Shown piece after piece: positions 50,870-60,377 of a stretch of 64,000 bases of DNA. The stretch's first letter is position 1. The number at the start of each line of letters is the position of its first letter. The stretch spans positions 177,444 to 241,443 of the forward strand of contig NZ_JALKBE010000005.1 in the NCBI RefSeq assembly GCF_023015885.1. The letters are read 5' to 3'. Under the pieces are notes generated by a model that saw only the letters and a program-made list of their open reading frames with translations, did not search any database and had not been told where the DNA came from. The stretch is from Aliiroseovarius sp. S1123. Its GTDB lineage: Bacteria > Pseudomonadota > Alphaproteobacteria > Rhodobacterales > Rhodobacteraceae. The position numbers and the translations under genes were made by a program.

Positions 50870-52515
50870 CCCAGCAGGCGGCGCGCGATGACCTGCGCCT
50901 GAATTTCCGCGGCACCTTCGAAGATGTTCAGGATACGTGCATCGCACAGCACGCGGCTGATCTGGTATTCCAGAGCGAAGCCGTTGCCGCCGTGGATCTG
51001 CAGCGCGTTGTCCGCACAGGCCCATGCGATACGTGCACCCAGCAGCTTGGCCATGCCCGCTTCAAGGTCGCAGCGATGGCCGTGGTCCTTTTCCCAAGCC
51101 GAGAAATAGGTCAGCTGACGCGCGATCATGATTTCCACGGCCATCATCGCCAGCTTGTTGGCCACGCGGGGGAAGTTGATCAGCGACTTGCCGAACTGCT
51201 TGCGGTCTTCGGCATATTGCATGCCGATTTCCAGCGCGTTCTGCGCCACACCGATGGCGCGGGCGGCAGTCTGAATGCGGGCAGCCTCAAAAGTTTTCAT
51301 CAGCTGCTTAAAGCCCTGACCTTCAACGCCACCCAGCAGGTTTTCGCCCTTTACTTTGAACCCATCAAAGCCAAGCTCGAATTCCTTCATGCCGCGATAG
51401 CCCAGAACCTCGATCTCGCCGCCGGTCATGCCTTCGGTCGGGAACGGGTTTTCGTCATCACCGGGGGTTTTCTCGGCCAGGAACATCGACAGACCGCGGT
51501 GGTCTTTGCTGTCCGGGTCGGTACGCGCCAGAAGGGTCATCACGTGGGTGCGGGCGGCGTGAGTGATCCAAGTTTTGTTACCGGTCACTTCATAGTCGCC
51601 ATCGGCATTTTTCACCGCACGGGTGCGCAGCGAACCAAGGTCTGAACCGGTGTTGGGTTCGGTGAACACGGCGGTCGGCAGGATTTCTGCGCTGGCCAGC
51701 TTGGGCAGCCAGTGTTGCTTTTGTTCCTCGGTACCGCCGGCCTCGACCAGTTCGGCTGCGATTTCCGAGCGGGTGCCCAGCGAGCCCACGCCGATGTAAC
51801 CGCGCGACAGTTCTTCCGAGACCACAACCATCGAGGCTTTCGACAGTCCCAGCCCGCCGTATTCTTCGGGAATGGTCAGGCCAAAAACGCCCATTTCCGC
51901 CAGCTCTTCCAGGATTTCCAGCGGGATGTATTCGTCTTTCAGGTGCCATTCGTGGGCATTCGGGACGACGCGTTCGTCCGCATAGCGGCGGAACTGTTCG
52001 CGGATCATTTCAAGCTCTTCGTCCAGACCGGTGGCGCCGAAAGTGGCGTGGCCTGCATTGTCTTGCATCAGCGCGACCAGACGGGTGCGGGCGGCTTGGC
52101 TGTTGCCGTTGGCGATCAGAGCGTTGATTGCGTCTGTGTCCAGAGCAGCGCCGTCGACGCCCATGTCGGCCAGACGCGCCATTTCGTTCTGGCTCATCAT
52201 CATACCGCCCTTCATCTGGGCAAGGTATTCGCCAAAGGCGATCTGCAGAATCAGCTTTTCCATCTCGCCCAGCTTGCCGTCTTCGGACAGGCGACCGGCC
52301 CATGCGTTCATCTGGCGCAGGCTTTCGGCATAGGTGGCCAACCACGACAAGGCGTGGGCGGCGGCTTGATGCTCTTCCAGTTTCGCGCCCGACACGCGGT
52401 CTCCATCAGACACCAGCGCGCGGACATTTTCCTTGGCGGCGTCAAAAGTTGCTTCAACCGGGGCAAGGGCCGCGCCGGTTAGGTCAAGTAGGTTGTCGAT
52501 CAGGGCGCTGGTCAT
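50866..52515 (-). CDS. mcd: (2S)-methylsuccinyl-CoA dehydrogenase
   Basis: A 549-residue acyl-CoA dehydrogenase with an extra N-terminal helical domain (~1-160), the hallmark of Mcd. The dehydrogenase core contains IPEEYGGLGLSKASMVVVSEE, FTEPNTGSDLGSLRTRA, FEAARIQTAARAIGVAQNAL, QIHGGNGFALEYQISRVLCD and the C-terminal IFEGAAEIQAQVIARRLL. It oxidises methylsuccinyl-CoA to mesaconyl-CoA in the ethylmalonyl-CoA pathway for acetate assimilation without isocitrate lyase. The sister genes ccr, ecm and meaA-type are not in the window. GGAGA precedes the ATG. Confidence 0.85.
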   Translation of the reverse strand: MTSALIDNLLDLTGAALAPVEATFDAAKENVRALVSDGDRVSGAKLEEHQAAAHALSWLATYAESLRQMNAWAGRLSEDGKLGEMEKLILQIAFGEYLAQMKGGMMMSQNEMARLADMGVDGAALDTDAINALIANGNSQAARTRLVALMQDNAGHATFGATGLDEELEMIREQFRRYADERVVPNAHEWHLKDEYIPLEILEELAEMGVFGLTIPEEYGGLGLSKASMVVVSEELSRGYIGVGSLGTRSEIAAELVEAGGTEEQKQHWLPKLASAEILPTAVFTEPNTGSDLGSLRTRAVKNADGDYEVTGNKTWITHAARTHVMTLLARTDPDSKDHRGLSMFLAEKTPGDDENPFPTEGMTGGEIEVLGYRGMKEFELGFDGFKVKGENLLGGVEGQGFKQLMKTFEAARIQTAARAIGVAQNALEIGMQYAEDRKQFGKSLINFPRVANKLAMMAVEIMIARQLTYFSAWEKDHGHRCDLEAGMAKLLGARIAWACADNALQIHGGNGFALEYQISRVLCDARILNIFEGAAEIQAQVIARRLLG

Positions 52516-52533
52516 CGTGGTCTCCTGTCAAAA

Positions 52534-52552
52534 GACGCCCAGATTCGGCGTC
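52534..52552 (-). promoter_or_regulatory. mcd leader hairpin
   Basis: On the minus strand GACGCC-N7-GGCGTC is followed by TTTT just before the ribosome site GGAGA. It looks like a short terminator-type stem and may act as an attenuator or sequester the mRNA start region. Confidence 0.35.
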
Positions 52553-52703
52553 CATTTTGCGTCTGCAGAGAGATAATCCTTTTGCAGGTGCAGCGCAATA
52601 AAAATACGTAAGAAACCATGAATGCGAACACATATAACGCAGCGGAGTTTTTTATACCGCGAGGAGTTTTATCCGTTAGAAGGGGGTGAAGTGGAGGATG
52701 CGC

Positions 52704-53471
52704 ATGGGAATTTTGGCTGATCTGAGTATGTCGACGCTTGCTTTTGCTGTTGCGGTCACGCTGTTCGCAGGCGTGGTAAAAGGCGTTGTAGGCTTTGGGT
52801 TGCCGCTGATCATGATCTCGGGTCTGGCCACTGTGATGCCTGCCGAGATTGCCCTGGCCGCACTGATCATTCCCACCGCAACCACCAATGTCCGGCAGGC
52901 TTTGCGGCAAGGGGCAGGCGCCGCGTTGGAGGTCGTGAAGAAGTTTCGCGTTTACCTGATAGGGCTGTTCGTGACCCTGATCATCAGCGCCCAGATGGTG
53001 CTGTTTCTGCCTCAGCGCGTTCTTTTTATCCTGATCGGCGTTCCCATCGTTTTTTTCTGTGCGATGCAGCTGCGCGGCTGGGTGCCCAGTCTTAGACCTG
53101 AGAACCGGGTACGGGATGAAAGTATCATCTCGGCTATCTCGGGGATGGTAGGTGGGATATCGGGCGTCTGGGGGCCGCCCTTCGTGGCCTATCTGACCGC
53201 GACGAATACTTCGAAGACCGAGCAGATGTTGGCGCAGGGGGTCGTCTATGGGTTCGGCGCGATGGTGCTTGTGGGTGCACACCTTCAGTCGGGCGTGTTC
53301 AACGCCCATACGGCTCCGTTGTCCGCGGCCATGTTGATCCCAGCCTTTCTGGGCATGGCACTGGGGTATCGCCTGCATGATCGGATGCCGCAGAAGGCTT
53401 TCAAGCGAGCAACTCTGATTGTGCTGACGGTGGCAGGGCTGAACCTGATTCGGCGCGGGCTGATGGGTTAA
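52704..53471 (+). CDS. TauE/SafE-family sulfite/sulfonate exporter-type membrane protein
   Basis: A 255-residue inner-membrane protein with eight spans in two repeats. Family motifs are AGVVKGVVGFGLPLIMISGL in the first half and ISGMVGGISGVWGPPFVAYL in the second. Members export sulfite, sulfoacetate and related organosulfonates. I use the ATG at 52704, six bases after GGAGG; earlier in-frame GTG and ATG lie in front of or over the ribosome site. Its stop overlaps the convergent hydrolase stop (TTAA). Confidence 0.85.
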   Translation: MGILADLSMSTLAFAVAVTLFAGVVKGVVGFGLPLIMISGLATVMPAEIALAALIIPTATTNVRQALRQGAGAALEVVKKFRVYLIGLFVTLIISAQMVLFLPQRVLFILIGVPIVFFCAMQLRGWVPSLRPENRVRDESIISAISGMVGGISGVWGPPFVAYLTATNTSKTEQMLAQGVVYGFGAMVLVGAHLQSGVFNAHTAPLSAAMLIPAFLGMALGYRLHDRMPQKAFKRATLIVLTVAGLNLIRRGLMG

Positions 53472-54292
53472 GCAATCAGCGCAGGCCAGAGCCTGGCGTT
53501 CTCGGGGCGGAAGGCGTCAATATGCCCGACTTTTTTCAGGCCAAACTGTTGCGGGGTTAGCGCGAGGTGTTCGGTGTTGGTTCCGGGATAAAGCTCGGTC
53601 ATGCGGGCCACGGCGTTTGGTGGAACGGACGTGTCATCCGACAGCGAGACGGTGCGCACGGGGCATGAAAAAGCTGCCATCGGGGCGGCGGGGATGCATG
53701 GGTCCTTGGCCGGATAGCCGCGCGTGGTGCACCAACGCTTCCATTGCTTGAAGACCGGGCCGGGAATGTCACTGCCCAGGCCCGAGACCTGTTTCGGCAC
53801 ATAGCCAAAGGTTGCCATCGAAAGTGGGCCGACCACAAACCACAGGGCGCGCACCGTGGCTTGAAAGGGCCACGGATGGTCCGTGGTATGTACGGGTCCA
53901 GTGCACACGGTAATTACACGCGCTATGTCCTGCGTGCGTTGGTGGCGTGCCAGCATGAGGCCCCCAAGGGAATGGCCCATAAGCCAAACCGGCAGTCCGG
54001 TTGCGCGCGCCTCGAGCCAGTCTCTTGCGGCCTGAGTGTCACTTAATCCCCAATCCAGCATCGAGGCCGTCACATCTCGGACCGGCCCACAGGCCGAGGC
54101 ACCGAAATCGCGGTAGTCATAGATCAGGCACGAGACGTCCTGTGTTTCCGCCAGCCACGCGGCGAAATGACGATAGAACCGGTGAGGCACCCCCGTCGCG
54201 CCGTTCAGAACCGCGACCGCGCGCGGGGTGTCGGCTTCAAAGAATGTGCCGGTCAGCGGGGCGGGGCCATCTATGGTGACAGTCTGGGTCAT
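53468..54292 (-). CDS. Alpha/beta hydrolase
   Basis: A 274-residue serine hydrolase. LPVWLMGHSLGGLMLARHQR holds the nucleophile elbow GHSLGG, VLNGATGVPHRFYRHFAAWL the oxyanion region, YDYRDFGASACGP the following strand, and the end KKVGHIDAFRPENARLWPAL contains the catalytic His. The profile fits the esterase/lipase YqeK-independent small hydrolase group; the substrate is unknown. ATG 54292 is preferred to a TTG six codons upstream. Its upstream region has three GCGTAA repeats. Confidence 0.85.
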   Translation of the reverse strand: MTQTVTIDGPAPLTGTFFEADTPRAVAVLNGATGVPHRFYRHFAAWLAETQDVSCLIYDYRDFGASACGPVRDVTASMLDWGLSDTQAARDWLEARATGLPVWLMGHSLGGLMLARHQRTQDIARVITVCTGPVHTTDHPWPFQATVRALWFVVGPLSMATFGYVPKQVSGLGSDIPGPVFKQWKRWCTTRGYPAKDPCIPAAPMAAFSCPVRTVSLSDDTSVPPNAVARMTELYPGTNTEHLALTPQQFGLKKVGHIDAFRPENARLWPALIA

Positions 54293-54383
54293 GCACGCAT
54301 GCAAGCGCAAAGCTTACGTTCGCGTAAAGCGTGACCGCGCGTAAGGTCGCGCGCGTAATGTCATGGCGCGTCAGCCCAAAAGA

Positions 54384-54412
54384 AAACGCCCCGGCGATGA
54401 ACCGGGGCGTTT
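54384..54412 (-). terminator. pckA terminator
   Basis: Perfect arms AAACGCCCCGG and CCGGGGCGTTT with a 7-base loop; on the minus strand followed by TCTTTTGGG after the T run. Confidence 0.85.
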
Positions 54413-54432
54413 GTCATAGTCTGTTTTGCGGC

Positions 54433-56031
54433 TTAGCCGATGGCGACGGCTTTCACGTCGTCATCAATGTCGCCTTCGTACTGAACGAAGTTGTCAGCGA
54501 ACATTTTAACCAGTTTGGCAGCTTGCGCGTCATAGGCAGCAGCGTCCTGCCAGGTGCGGCGCGGATCCAGAAGCAGGTCGGCGACGCCTTCCACCTTGAC
54601 CGGAACCTCGAAGCCGAAGTTTTCGTCCTTGCGGAATTTGGCGTCGGCCAGCGATCCGTCCAGGGCTGCGGTCAGCAAGGCGCGGGTGGCGCGGATCGGC
54701 ATACGCGAGCCGGTGCCGTAGGCACCACCGGTCCAACCGGTGTTCACCAGCCAGCAAGTTGCGCCGTGCTTGGCGATCTTGTCACGCAGAAGCGCGCCAT
54801 ACTCGGCCGGGCGGCGCGGCATGAAGGGCGCACCAAAGCAGGTCGAGAAGGTGGGTTCCGGTTCGGTCACACCTTTTTCGGTGCCAGCCACTTTCGAGGT
54901 GAAGCCCGACAGGAAGTGATACATGGCCTGCGCCGGCGTCAGACGCGCGATCGGAGGCAGAACACCAAACGCATCACAGGTCAGCATGATGATGTTCTTC
55001 GGGTGACCGCCAATCGCCGTTTTCGACGCGTTCGAGATATAGTGCAGCGGATAGGCGCAACGCATGTTGGCCGTCAGGCTGTCATCTTCGAAATCCAGTT
55101 CCTTGGTCTCTTCGTCATAGACCATGTTCTCGATCACGGTCGCGAACTTCTGGGTCGTGGCGTAGATTTCCGGCTCGGCTTCGGCTGACAGGTTGATGGT
55201 CTTGGCATAGCAACCACCTTCGAAGTTGAAGGTGCCGGTGTCCGACCAGCCGTGTTCGTCATCGCCGATCAGCGTGCGCTCGGGATCTGCCGACAGGGTG
55301 GTTTTGCCGGTGCCCGACAGGCCGAAGAAGATGGCGGTGTCGACCGGGTTGCCGGTGGCATGGTTGGCCGAGCAGTGCATCGGCATGATGCCTTTTTCGG
55401 GCAACATGTAGTTCAGCAGGGTGAAGACCGATTTCTTGTTTTCACCGGCGTATTCGGTGCCGCCGATCAGGATCAGCTTGCGGTCGAAGTTCAGCGCGAT
55501 CACCGTTTCCGAACGACAGCCGTGACGCTTGGCGTCGGCGTTGAAGGTCGGGCAGTTGATGATGGTGAACTCGGGTTCGAATTCGTCCAGCTCGTCGCGG
55601 TCGGGGCGGCGCAGCAGGTGACGGATGAACAGGTTGTGCCAGGCCAGTTCGGACACCACGCGCACATCCAGACGGTGGGCCGGGTCGGCGCCGCCGAAAA
55701 GGTCTTGAACGTAATAGTCCTTGCCCTTCATGTGCTCCAGCATGTCCTCGTACAGGACGTCGAACTTGGCCGGATCCATCGGCGGGTTGTTTTCCCACCA
55801 GATGTGCGGCTCGACGCTGGGGGTCTTGACGACAAATTTATCCTTGGGAGAACGGCCCGTGTGCTTGCCGGTCTCGACCAGGAAGGTCCCGCCTTGTCCA
55901 AGCTTGCCCTCGCCGCGGCCCAGTGCGGCTTCTACTAGAGCTGGCTCCATCAGGTTGTAATAGACATTGCCCAGCCCGGTGATGCCTTGATCTTCCAAGC
56001 GGCGCGCTGGGTTTACCCGTCCAGTGGTCAT
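54433..56031 (-). CDS. pckA: Phosphoenolpyruvate carboxykinase (ATP)
   Basis: A 532-residue enzyme converting oxaloacetate and ATP to PEP, the entry step of gluconeogenesis. [20 protein letters not shown] is the kinase P-loop (Walker [12 protein letters not shown]), [20 protein letters not shown] holds the metal ligands, and [20 protein letters not shown] is a further signature. GGAG lies 8 bases upstream of the ATG. It is divergent from chvI; in Rhizobiales pckA is next to and controlled by ChvI, an arrangement repeated here. Confidence 0.96.
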   Translation of the reverse strand: MTTGRVNPARRLEDQGITGLGNVYYNLMEPALVEAALGRGEGKLGQGGTFLVETGKHTGRSPKDKFVVKTPSVEPHIWWENNPPMDPAKFDVLYEDMLEHMKGKDYYVQDLFGGADPAHRLDVRVVSELAWHNLFIRHLLRRPDRDELDEFEPEFTIINCPTFNADAKRHGCRSETVIALNFDRKLILIGGTEYAGENKKSVFTLLNYMLPEKGIMPMHCSANHATGNPVDTAIFFGLSGTGKTTLSADPERTLIGDDEHGWSDTGTFNFEGGCYAKTINLSAEAEPEIYATTQKFATVIENMVYDEETKELDFEDDSLTANMRCAYPLHYISNASKTAIGGHPKNIIMLTCDAFGVLPPIARLTPAQAMYHFLSGFTSKVAGTEKGVTEPEPTFSTCFGAPFMPRRPAEYGALLRDKIAKHGATCWLVNTGWTGGAYGTGSRMPIRATRALLTAALDGSLADAKFRKDENFGFEVPVKVEGVADLLLDPRRTWQDAAAYDAQAAKLVKMFADNFVQYEGDIDDDVKAVAIG

Positions 56032-56403
56032 TTATTTGCTCCTGTCGCCGGTCCGTCTGTAAGTCCCCGGCGTATCTGTTTCACATGAGAGCGCAGAGAA
56101 TCCCTCTGCACGCCAACCCTCATGTGAACGAGGGCCGGTGACCGGCCTATAGCACGACTGCTTTCTGATGGAACAGCGCGCATTGTCGCGTTAGCGCAAG
56201 CAAGGCTGTGTTTGCGCAATCAATAAGTTTCGTATGCGAAATAATCGCCGGATACATTCACGTTGATTTCCGGGCGGCGACGTAAGAAAGCTGCGCTCCT
56301 CGGTACCGAATCGCAATTCTCAGTTGATTCGGCACTGGGAACGCGAGAATATGTAAAGAAGAGTTCATGAATGAACGTGGCTCGAGCAGTGCGAGGAAAC
56401 CCA
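56032..56403. promoter_or_regulatory. 372-bp divergent control region pckA / chvI
   Basis: No gene is visible here. On the pckA side there is a candidate minus-strand promoter (TATAGG with TTCCAT 16 bases upstream), a stem GGCCGG-TGA-CCGGCC (56133-56147) and the nested inverted repeat described separately. Upstream of that is a cluster of TTGCGC/GCGCAA elements (56194-56199, 56212-56219). On the chvI side are TTTCG-TATG-CGAAA (56228-56241), CCGAATC-N13-GATTCGG (56306-56332) and GTTCAT-GA-ATGAAC (56363-56376), all within the likely chvI leader. Confidence 0.5.
56080..56128 (-). promoter_or_regulatory. Nested hairpin in the pckA leader
   Basis: Outer arms TTCACATGAG (56080-56089) and CTCATGTGAA (56119-56128) enclose an inner stem GCAGAG-AATCC-CTCTGC (56093-56109). 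It begins 49 bases upstream of the pckA start codon, inside the presumed 5' untranslated region. Confidence 0.5.
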
Positions 56404-57108
56404 ATGTCCAGGATTGCCTTGGTCGATGACGACAGAAACATTCTGACTTCAGTGTCCATTACGCTTGAAGCAGAAGGGTTCGAAGTAGAGACGTATAATG
56501 ACGGCCAAAGCGCGCTTGACGCTTTTGCGAAACGCCTGCCGGACCTTGCGGTCTTTGACATTAAGATGCCGCGGATGGACGGGATGGATCTGCTGCAGCG
56601 GGTGCGCCAGAAGACCTCGACCCTGCCGGTGATTTTCCTGACCTCGAAAGATGATGAAATTGACGAAGTGCTTGGCCTGCGCATGGGCGCGGACGACTAT
56701 GTCACCAAGCCCTTCAGTCAGCGCCTGCTGGTCGAGCGCATCCGCGCGCTGCTACGCCGGCAAGAAGTGATCGCAAGCGATGACGCCGGAGACGTCGAAG
56801 ACGGACGTGTGATGGAACGCGGCGAGTTGCGGATGGATCCGCTGCGCCATGCCGTGACCTGGAAGGGTCAGGACGTATCCCTGACCGTCACCGAGTTTTT
56901 GTTGCTTCAGGCCTTGGCCCAGCGCCCCGGTTTCGTGAAAAGCCGCGATCAACTGATGGATGTGGCCTATGACGATCAGGTTTATGTGGATGACCGGACC
57001 ATCGACAGCCACATCAAACGTCTTCGCAAGAAAATGCGTACGGCGGATTCCGACTTCTCGGCCATCGAAACGCTTTACGGCATCGGATACCGTTACAACG
57101 AAGAATGA
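56404..57108 (+). CDS. chvI: Response regulator ChvI
   Basis: A 234-residue OmpR-type two-component regulator. Receiver domain: [11 protein letters not shown] with acidic pair Asp9/Asp10, phosphoacceptor Asp52 in [22 protein letters not shown] and TKPFS. DNA-binding domain: [20 protein letters not shown] and [18 protein letters not shown] ending [11 protein letters not shown]. This C-terminal signature is that of ChvI. I use the ATG at 56404 with GAGGAAA upstream. It heads chvI-chvG-hprK and is divergent from pckA, a known ChvI-associated gene. Confidence 0.93.
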   Translation: MSRIALVDDDRNILTSVSITLEAEGFEVETYNDGQSALDAFAKRLPDLAVFDIKMPRMDGMDLLQRVRQKTSTLPVIFLTSKDDEIDEVLGLRMGADDYVTKPFSQRLLVERIRALLRRQEVIASDDAGDVEDGRVMERGELRMDPLRHAVTWKGQDVSLTVTEFLLLQALAQRPGFVKSRDQLMDVAYDDQVYVDDRTIDSHIKRLRKKMRTADSDFSAIETLYGIGYRYNEE

Positions 57109-58946
57109 CCCGTATGCTGATTGCATCAGGCCGAAAGCAGAAGCGCGAAACGGCCCGAAATTCCCCAGCTGATACTGACGTTGATCCGAAAGAAGACTGG
57201 ATGTCTTCTCAGGACGATTTTGACGACGTCTTTCAGGAACCGAGGGCCGGGCGCAGGCTGATTTCGATCAACCGTTCGCCACTGGCGCGCAAGATCATCA
57301 CGTTCAACCTGCTGGGTCTGGTGATCCTTGTCGCGGGGGTTCTGTATCTGAACCCGTTTCGCGACAGCCTTCTGTTCCAACGCGAGCGCGGTCTGGTGGT
57401 CGAAGCCGAACTGATCGCTGACGTTTTCGAGGCCCAGCTGGCGCAGGGGGAGGAAGCTGCGCGCATTGTTGGCGAAACCCTGTCTGAAGCCGCAGAGGGC
57501 GCTGTTGGCGATGCTGAGGCTGAACAGAAGGCAATCGAGACACTGGAAACAGATCTTGCGGACTCTACGCCCTCTGATTTCGCGAAGACCTTGTCGAACC
57601 TGCACTTGCCCGTTGGCCTTGAAGTGTTCGTTTTTGATGACACGGAAACGCTTCTAGCGACTTCGGTCGGGCGGGATCGCGGGGAGCCCACGCCTGTGGA
57701 TGGGTTGCAGCGGGACATTGGCTCGACGGTGATCACGGACATTCTGAACTCGATTTGGGAGGCTACGTCGGGTTTCGCGGATACGGGGCGCGGGCTTGAG
57801 CAGCCGTTGGACACGGAAAGCATGGCGCGAAGTCTGTATTTCCGGGCAATGCTGGGGGCCACACAGGTGGCAAACGGCGTTGATAAGAACAGCGGCACTG
57901 TTTTTTCCGTGGCCACGCCGATCTTGGTGGAGGGCACGCCCAAGGGGGTGGTTGCGATCACCAGTGCAGCGGGCGAGCTTGACCTGTTGGTCCGTGCCGA
58001 ACGCGAGCAGATTTTGCAGATGTTCGTCATCGCCATTCTGGTGTCGATCGGCCTAAGCCTTGTGCTTGCCTCGACCATTGCGAATCCGCTGTCGGATCTG
58101 GCAACCGCGGCCGAGCTGAGCGGCGAGAACGATCCGCGCAATGTTAAAACCCGCCGCGTGCGCATTCCTGATATGACCGGTCGCCCAGACGAAATTGGGC
58201 GCCTGTCAGGCGCGCTGCGGGGCATGGTTACCGCGCTTTACGATCGTATTGACGCAAACGAGCAGTTCGCAGCCGATGTGGCGCACGAGATCAAGAACCC
58301 GCTGGCCAGTTTGCGCTCGGCCGTGGGCACGCTGCGTCTGGCTAACAAGGAAGAGCAGCGCGAGCGGCTTTTGGATGTGATCGAACATGACACCCGGCGG
58401 TTGGACCGTCTTGTCAGCGACATTTCGAACGCCTCGCGTCTGGACAGCGAATTGGTCCGCGAGGAAGAGGAAGAGTTCGATCTGCTGCGGATGCTGCGCA
58501 GCCTGTCGGATTATCTTGGGGGCGAGGCGCAGAACAAAGGCGTCGATTTCATCACCGACCTGCCCAAGAACCCAATCATGATCAGCGGGCTCGAGGCGCG
58601 TCTGGCGCAGGTTTTCGTGAACCTGATCACCAACGCACTCAGTTTCTGCGAAAGCGGGGATGCAATCCGCGTCTGGACCCGTCGCCGTGAAAACCGCGTG
58701 CTTGTGGTGGTCGAAGATACAGGGCCTGGCATTCCCGATCAGGCGCTGGGCAAGATCTTTGACCGTTTCTATTCCGAACGACCGCAGAACCAGTTTGGCA
58801 ATAATTCGGGTCTGGGGCTGGCGATCTCGAAACAGATCGTCGAGGCGCATGGCGGGGTGATCTGGGCCGAGAACATCCGGCCCACCGACGCGGATCTGAC
58901 ATCCGAGCCACTGGGCGCGCGGTTCGTGGTTGGGCTGCCGGTATGA
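57105..58946 (+). CDS. chvG: Sensor histidine kinase ChvG
   Basis: A 613-residue membrane kinase. Two membrane helices (about 65-85 and 304-327) flank a 220-residue periplasmic sensor domain; a HAMP linker follows. The phosphorylated His394 is in [18 protein letters not shown], and the ATPase region has [30 protein letters not shown] and [18 protein letters not shown]. It is the partner of ChvI, usually an envelope or acid stress sensor held by ExoR in rhizobia; I see no exoR here. ATG at 57105 overlaps chvI; a later ATG at 57201 is possible. Confidence 0.92.
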   Translation: MTRMLIASGRKQKRETARNSPADTDVDPKEDWMSSQDDFDDVFQEPRAGRRLISINRSPLARKIITFNLLGLVILVAGVLYLNPFRDSLLFQRERGLVVEAELIADVFEAQLAQGEEAARIVGETLSEAAEGAVGDAEAEQKAIETLETDLADSTPSDFAKTLSNLHLPVGLEVFVFDDTETLLATSVGRDRGEPTPVDGLQRDIGSTVITDILNSIWEATSGFADTGRGLEQPLDTESMARSLYFRAMLGATQVANGVDKNSGTVFSVATPILVEGTPKGVVAITSAAGELDLLVRAEREQILQMFVIAILVSIGLSLVLASTIANPLSDLATAAELSGENDPRNVKTRRVRIPDMTGRPDEIGRLSGALRGMVTALYDRIDANEQFAADVAHEIKNPLASLRSAVGTLRLANKEEQRERLLDVIEHDTRRLDRLVSDISNASRLDSELVREEEEEFDLLRMLRSLSDYLGGEAQNKGVDFITDLPKNPIMISGLEARLAQVFVNLITNALSFCESGDAIRVWTRRRENRVLVVVEDTGPGIPDQALGKIFDRFYSERPQNQFGNNSGLGLAISKQIVEAHGGVIWAENIRPTDADLTSEPLGARFVVGLPV

Positions 58947-59386
58947 ACGACACCCCTGTCACCGCCCGATATCATGCCACAACGGTGGCCATAGATGATG
59001 CGGCGGTGATGATTACCGGCCCGTCGGGGTCGGGAAAGTCCGCCTTGGCGCTGGAACTGATCGGGCTGGGCGCGCAGCTTGTGGCCGACGACCTAAGCCA
59101 GATTGTGCTGCAGGACGGAGCGCCCTTCGTGATTGCGCCGCCCGAGCTGCCCGGAGTCATTGAAGCGCGCGGCGTCGGCCTGATCAACGTACCGCATTGC
59201 CCCAAGGCCCGGCTGCAGCTGGTGGTCGATATGGGGCAGATCGAAACGTCGCGTCTGCCGGCCTCACCCGCGTTCACGGAAGTTAACGGTTGCGCGATTG
59301 AGTGCCTGTTTCGCGTCGACGCACCTTATTTCGCAATAGCGGTCTTCAATATGCTGCGTCACGGACGCCACGCAGTTGCAGAATAG
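58943..59386 (+). CDS. hprK: Short HPr kinase/phosphorylase
   Basis: A 147-residue kinase domain only: Walker A GPSGSGKS (26-33), LVADDLSQIVL with the catalytic acidic pair, and GVIEARGVGLINVPH, the HprK signature region. The N-terminal domain of Bacillus HprK is missing, as usual in alphaproteobacteria. It should phosphorylate Ser47 of the HPr encoded 1.4 kb downstream. Overlaps chvG by ATGA. Confidence 0.93.
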   Translation: MNDTPVTARYHATTVAIDDAAVMITGPSGSGKSALALELIGLGAQLVADDLSQIVLQDGAPFVIAPPELPGVIEARGVGLINVPHCPKARLQLVVDMGQIETSRLPASPAFTEVNGCAIECLFRVDAPYFAIAVFNMLRHGRHAVAE

Positions 59387-59467
59387 GATGACCGGACTTT
59401 GGTCCGCGTCTGAATTGCGTTATATGCCTCGCACACTCTGCGGGACGCCGGTTCTAAGGGAATGGCA

Positions 59468-60376
59468 ATGACGGATAGTAAAACGAAAATTGGGCAAAAA
59501 ATCGTGCTGGTGACCGGCCCGTCTGGGGCTGGGCGCACCACTGCGATCCGCGTGCTGGAGGACATCGGATACGAGGTGATCGACAACCTGCCACTGTCCC
59601 TGATCGACCGCGTCCTGTCTGGCCCCGCACTGACGCAGCCCTTGGCGCTGGGCGTGGATGTCCGCAACCGCGACTTCTCGACCGAGATGCTGTTGCAGGT
59701 GATCGAAGATCTGCGCGAGGATGACGGGTTCGAGGTCGAGGTCCTGTATATGGATTGCTCGCAGGATGTGCTGGTGCGCCGCTATTCGGAAACCCGCCGC
59801 CGCCACCCGTTGGCCCCCGACGAAACGCCCGAGCTGGGCATCACCCGCGAGATTGAATTACTGGTCCCGATCCGAGGCCGTGCGGATGTGTTGATCGATA
59901 CCTCCGACCTGTCGCCGCACGATTTGAAAGACGAAATTATGCGCTGGTTGTCCGTGTCAGGCGCGGAAGAACTGGCCGTGTCGGTCCACTCGTTTTCCTA
60001 TAAGCGCGGGGTGCCGCAGGGGTTGGACATTGTGTTCGACGCCCGCTTCCTGCGCAACCCCCATTGGGAGCCCGCCCTGCGCGCGTTGGATGGGCGCAGC
60101 AGCAGCGTTTCGGACTATGTGGCACAGGATCCGCGCTTTGGGCAGTTCTTTCAGCAGGTGCAAAATCTGATCGAGTTTTTGATCCCGGCCTTCGGGGAAG
60201 AGGGCAAAGCACACCTTTCGATTGGGTTTGGCTGTACCGGTGGCCAACATCGTTCAGTTGCCTTGGCGGAAAACTTGGCAAAGTCGCTTGCAACTAAGGG
60301 ATGGCAGGTGTCAATTAGACACCGGGAATTGGAACGCCGCGCGGGGACAGCTGTGGCATCAACATCGAGGGTTTAG
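59468..60376 (+). CDS. rapZ: RNase adapter RapZ / YvcJ-type nucleotide-binding protein
   Basis: A 302-residue protein. N-terminal ATPase-like domain with [20 protein letters not shown] (residues ~15-34), where the P-loop lysine is Arg23; [20 protein letters not shown] and the C-terminal [20 protein letters not shown] and [19 protein letters not shown]. In E. coli RapZ feeds GlmZ sRNA to RNase E. No glmZ-like gene is seen here. The ATG at 59468 has AAGGGA six bases upstream. Between hprK and the EIIA gene. Confidence 0.94.
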   Translation: MTDSKTKIGQKIVLVTGPSGAGRTTAIRVLEDIGYEVIDNLPLSLIDRVLSGPALTQPLALGVDVRNRDFSTEMLLQVIEDLREDDGFEVEVLYMDCSQDVLVRRYSETRRRHPLAPDETPELGITREIELLVPIRGRADVLIDTSDLSPHDLKDEIMRWLSVSGAEELAVSVHSFSYKRGVPQGLDIVFDARFLRNPHWEPALRALDGRSSSVSDYVAQDPRFGQFFQQVQNLIEFLIPAFGEEGKAHLSIGFGCTGGQHRSVALAENLAKSLATKGWQVSIRHRELERRAGTAVASTSRV

Positions 60377-60377
60377 C

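Noticed and set aside
56228..56241. TTTCG-TATG-CGAAA inverted repeat as a SOS or Fnr box
   Set aside because: Spacing and bases do not match LexA or FNR consensus known for alphaproteobacteria; kept only as an unassigned repeat in the control region.
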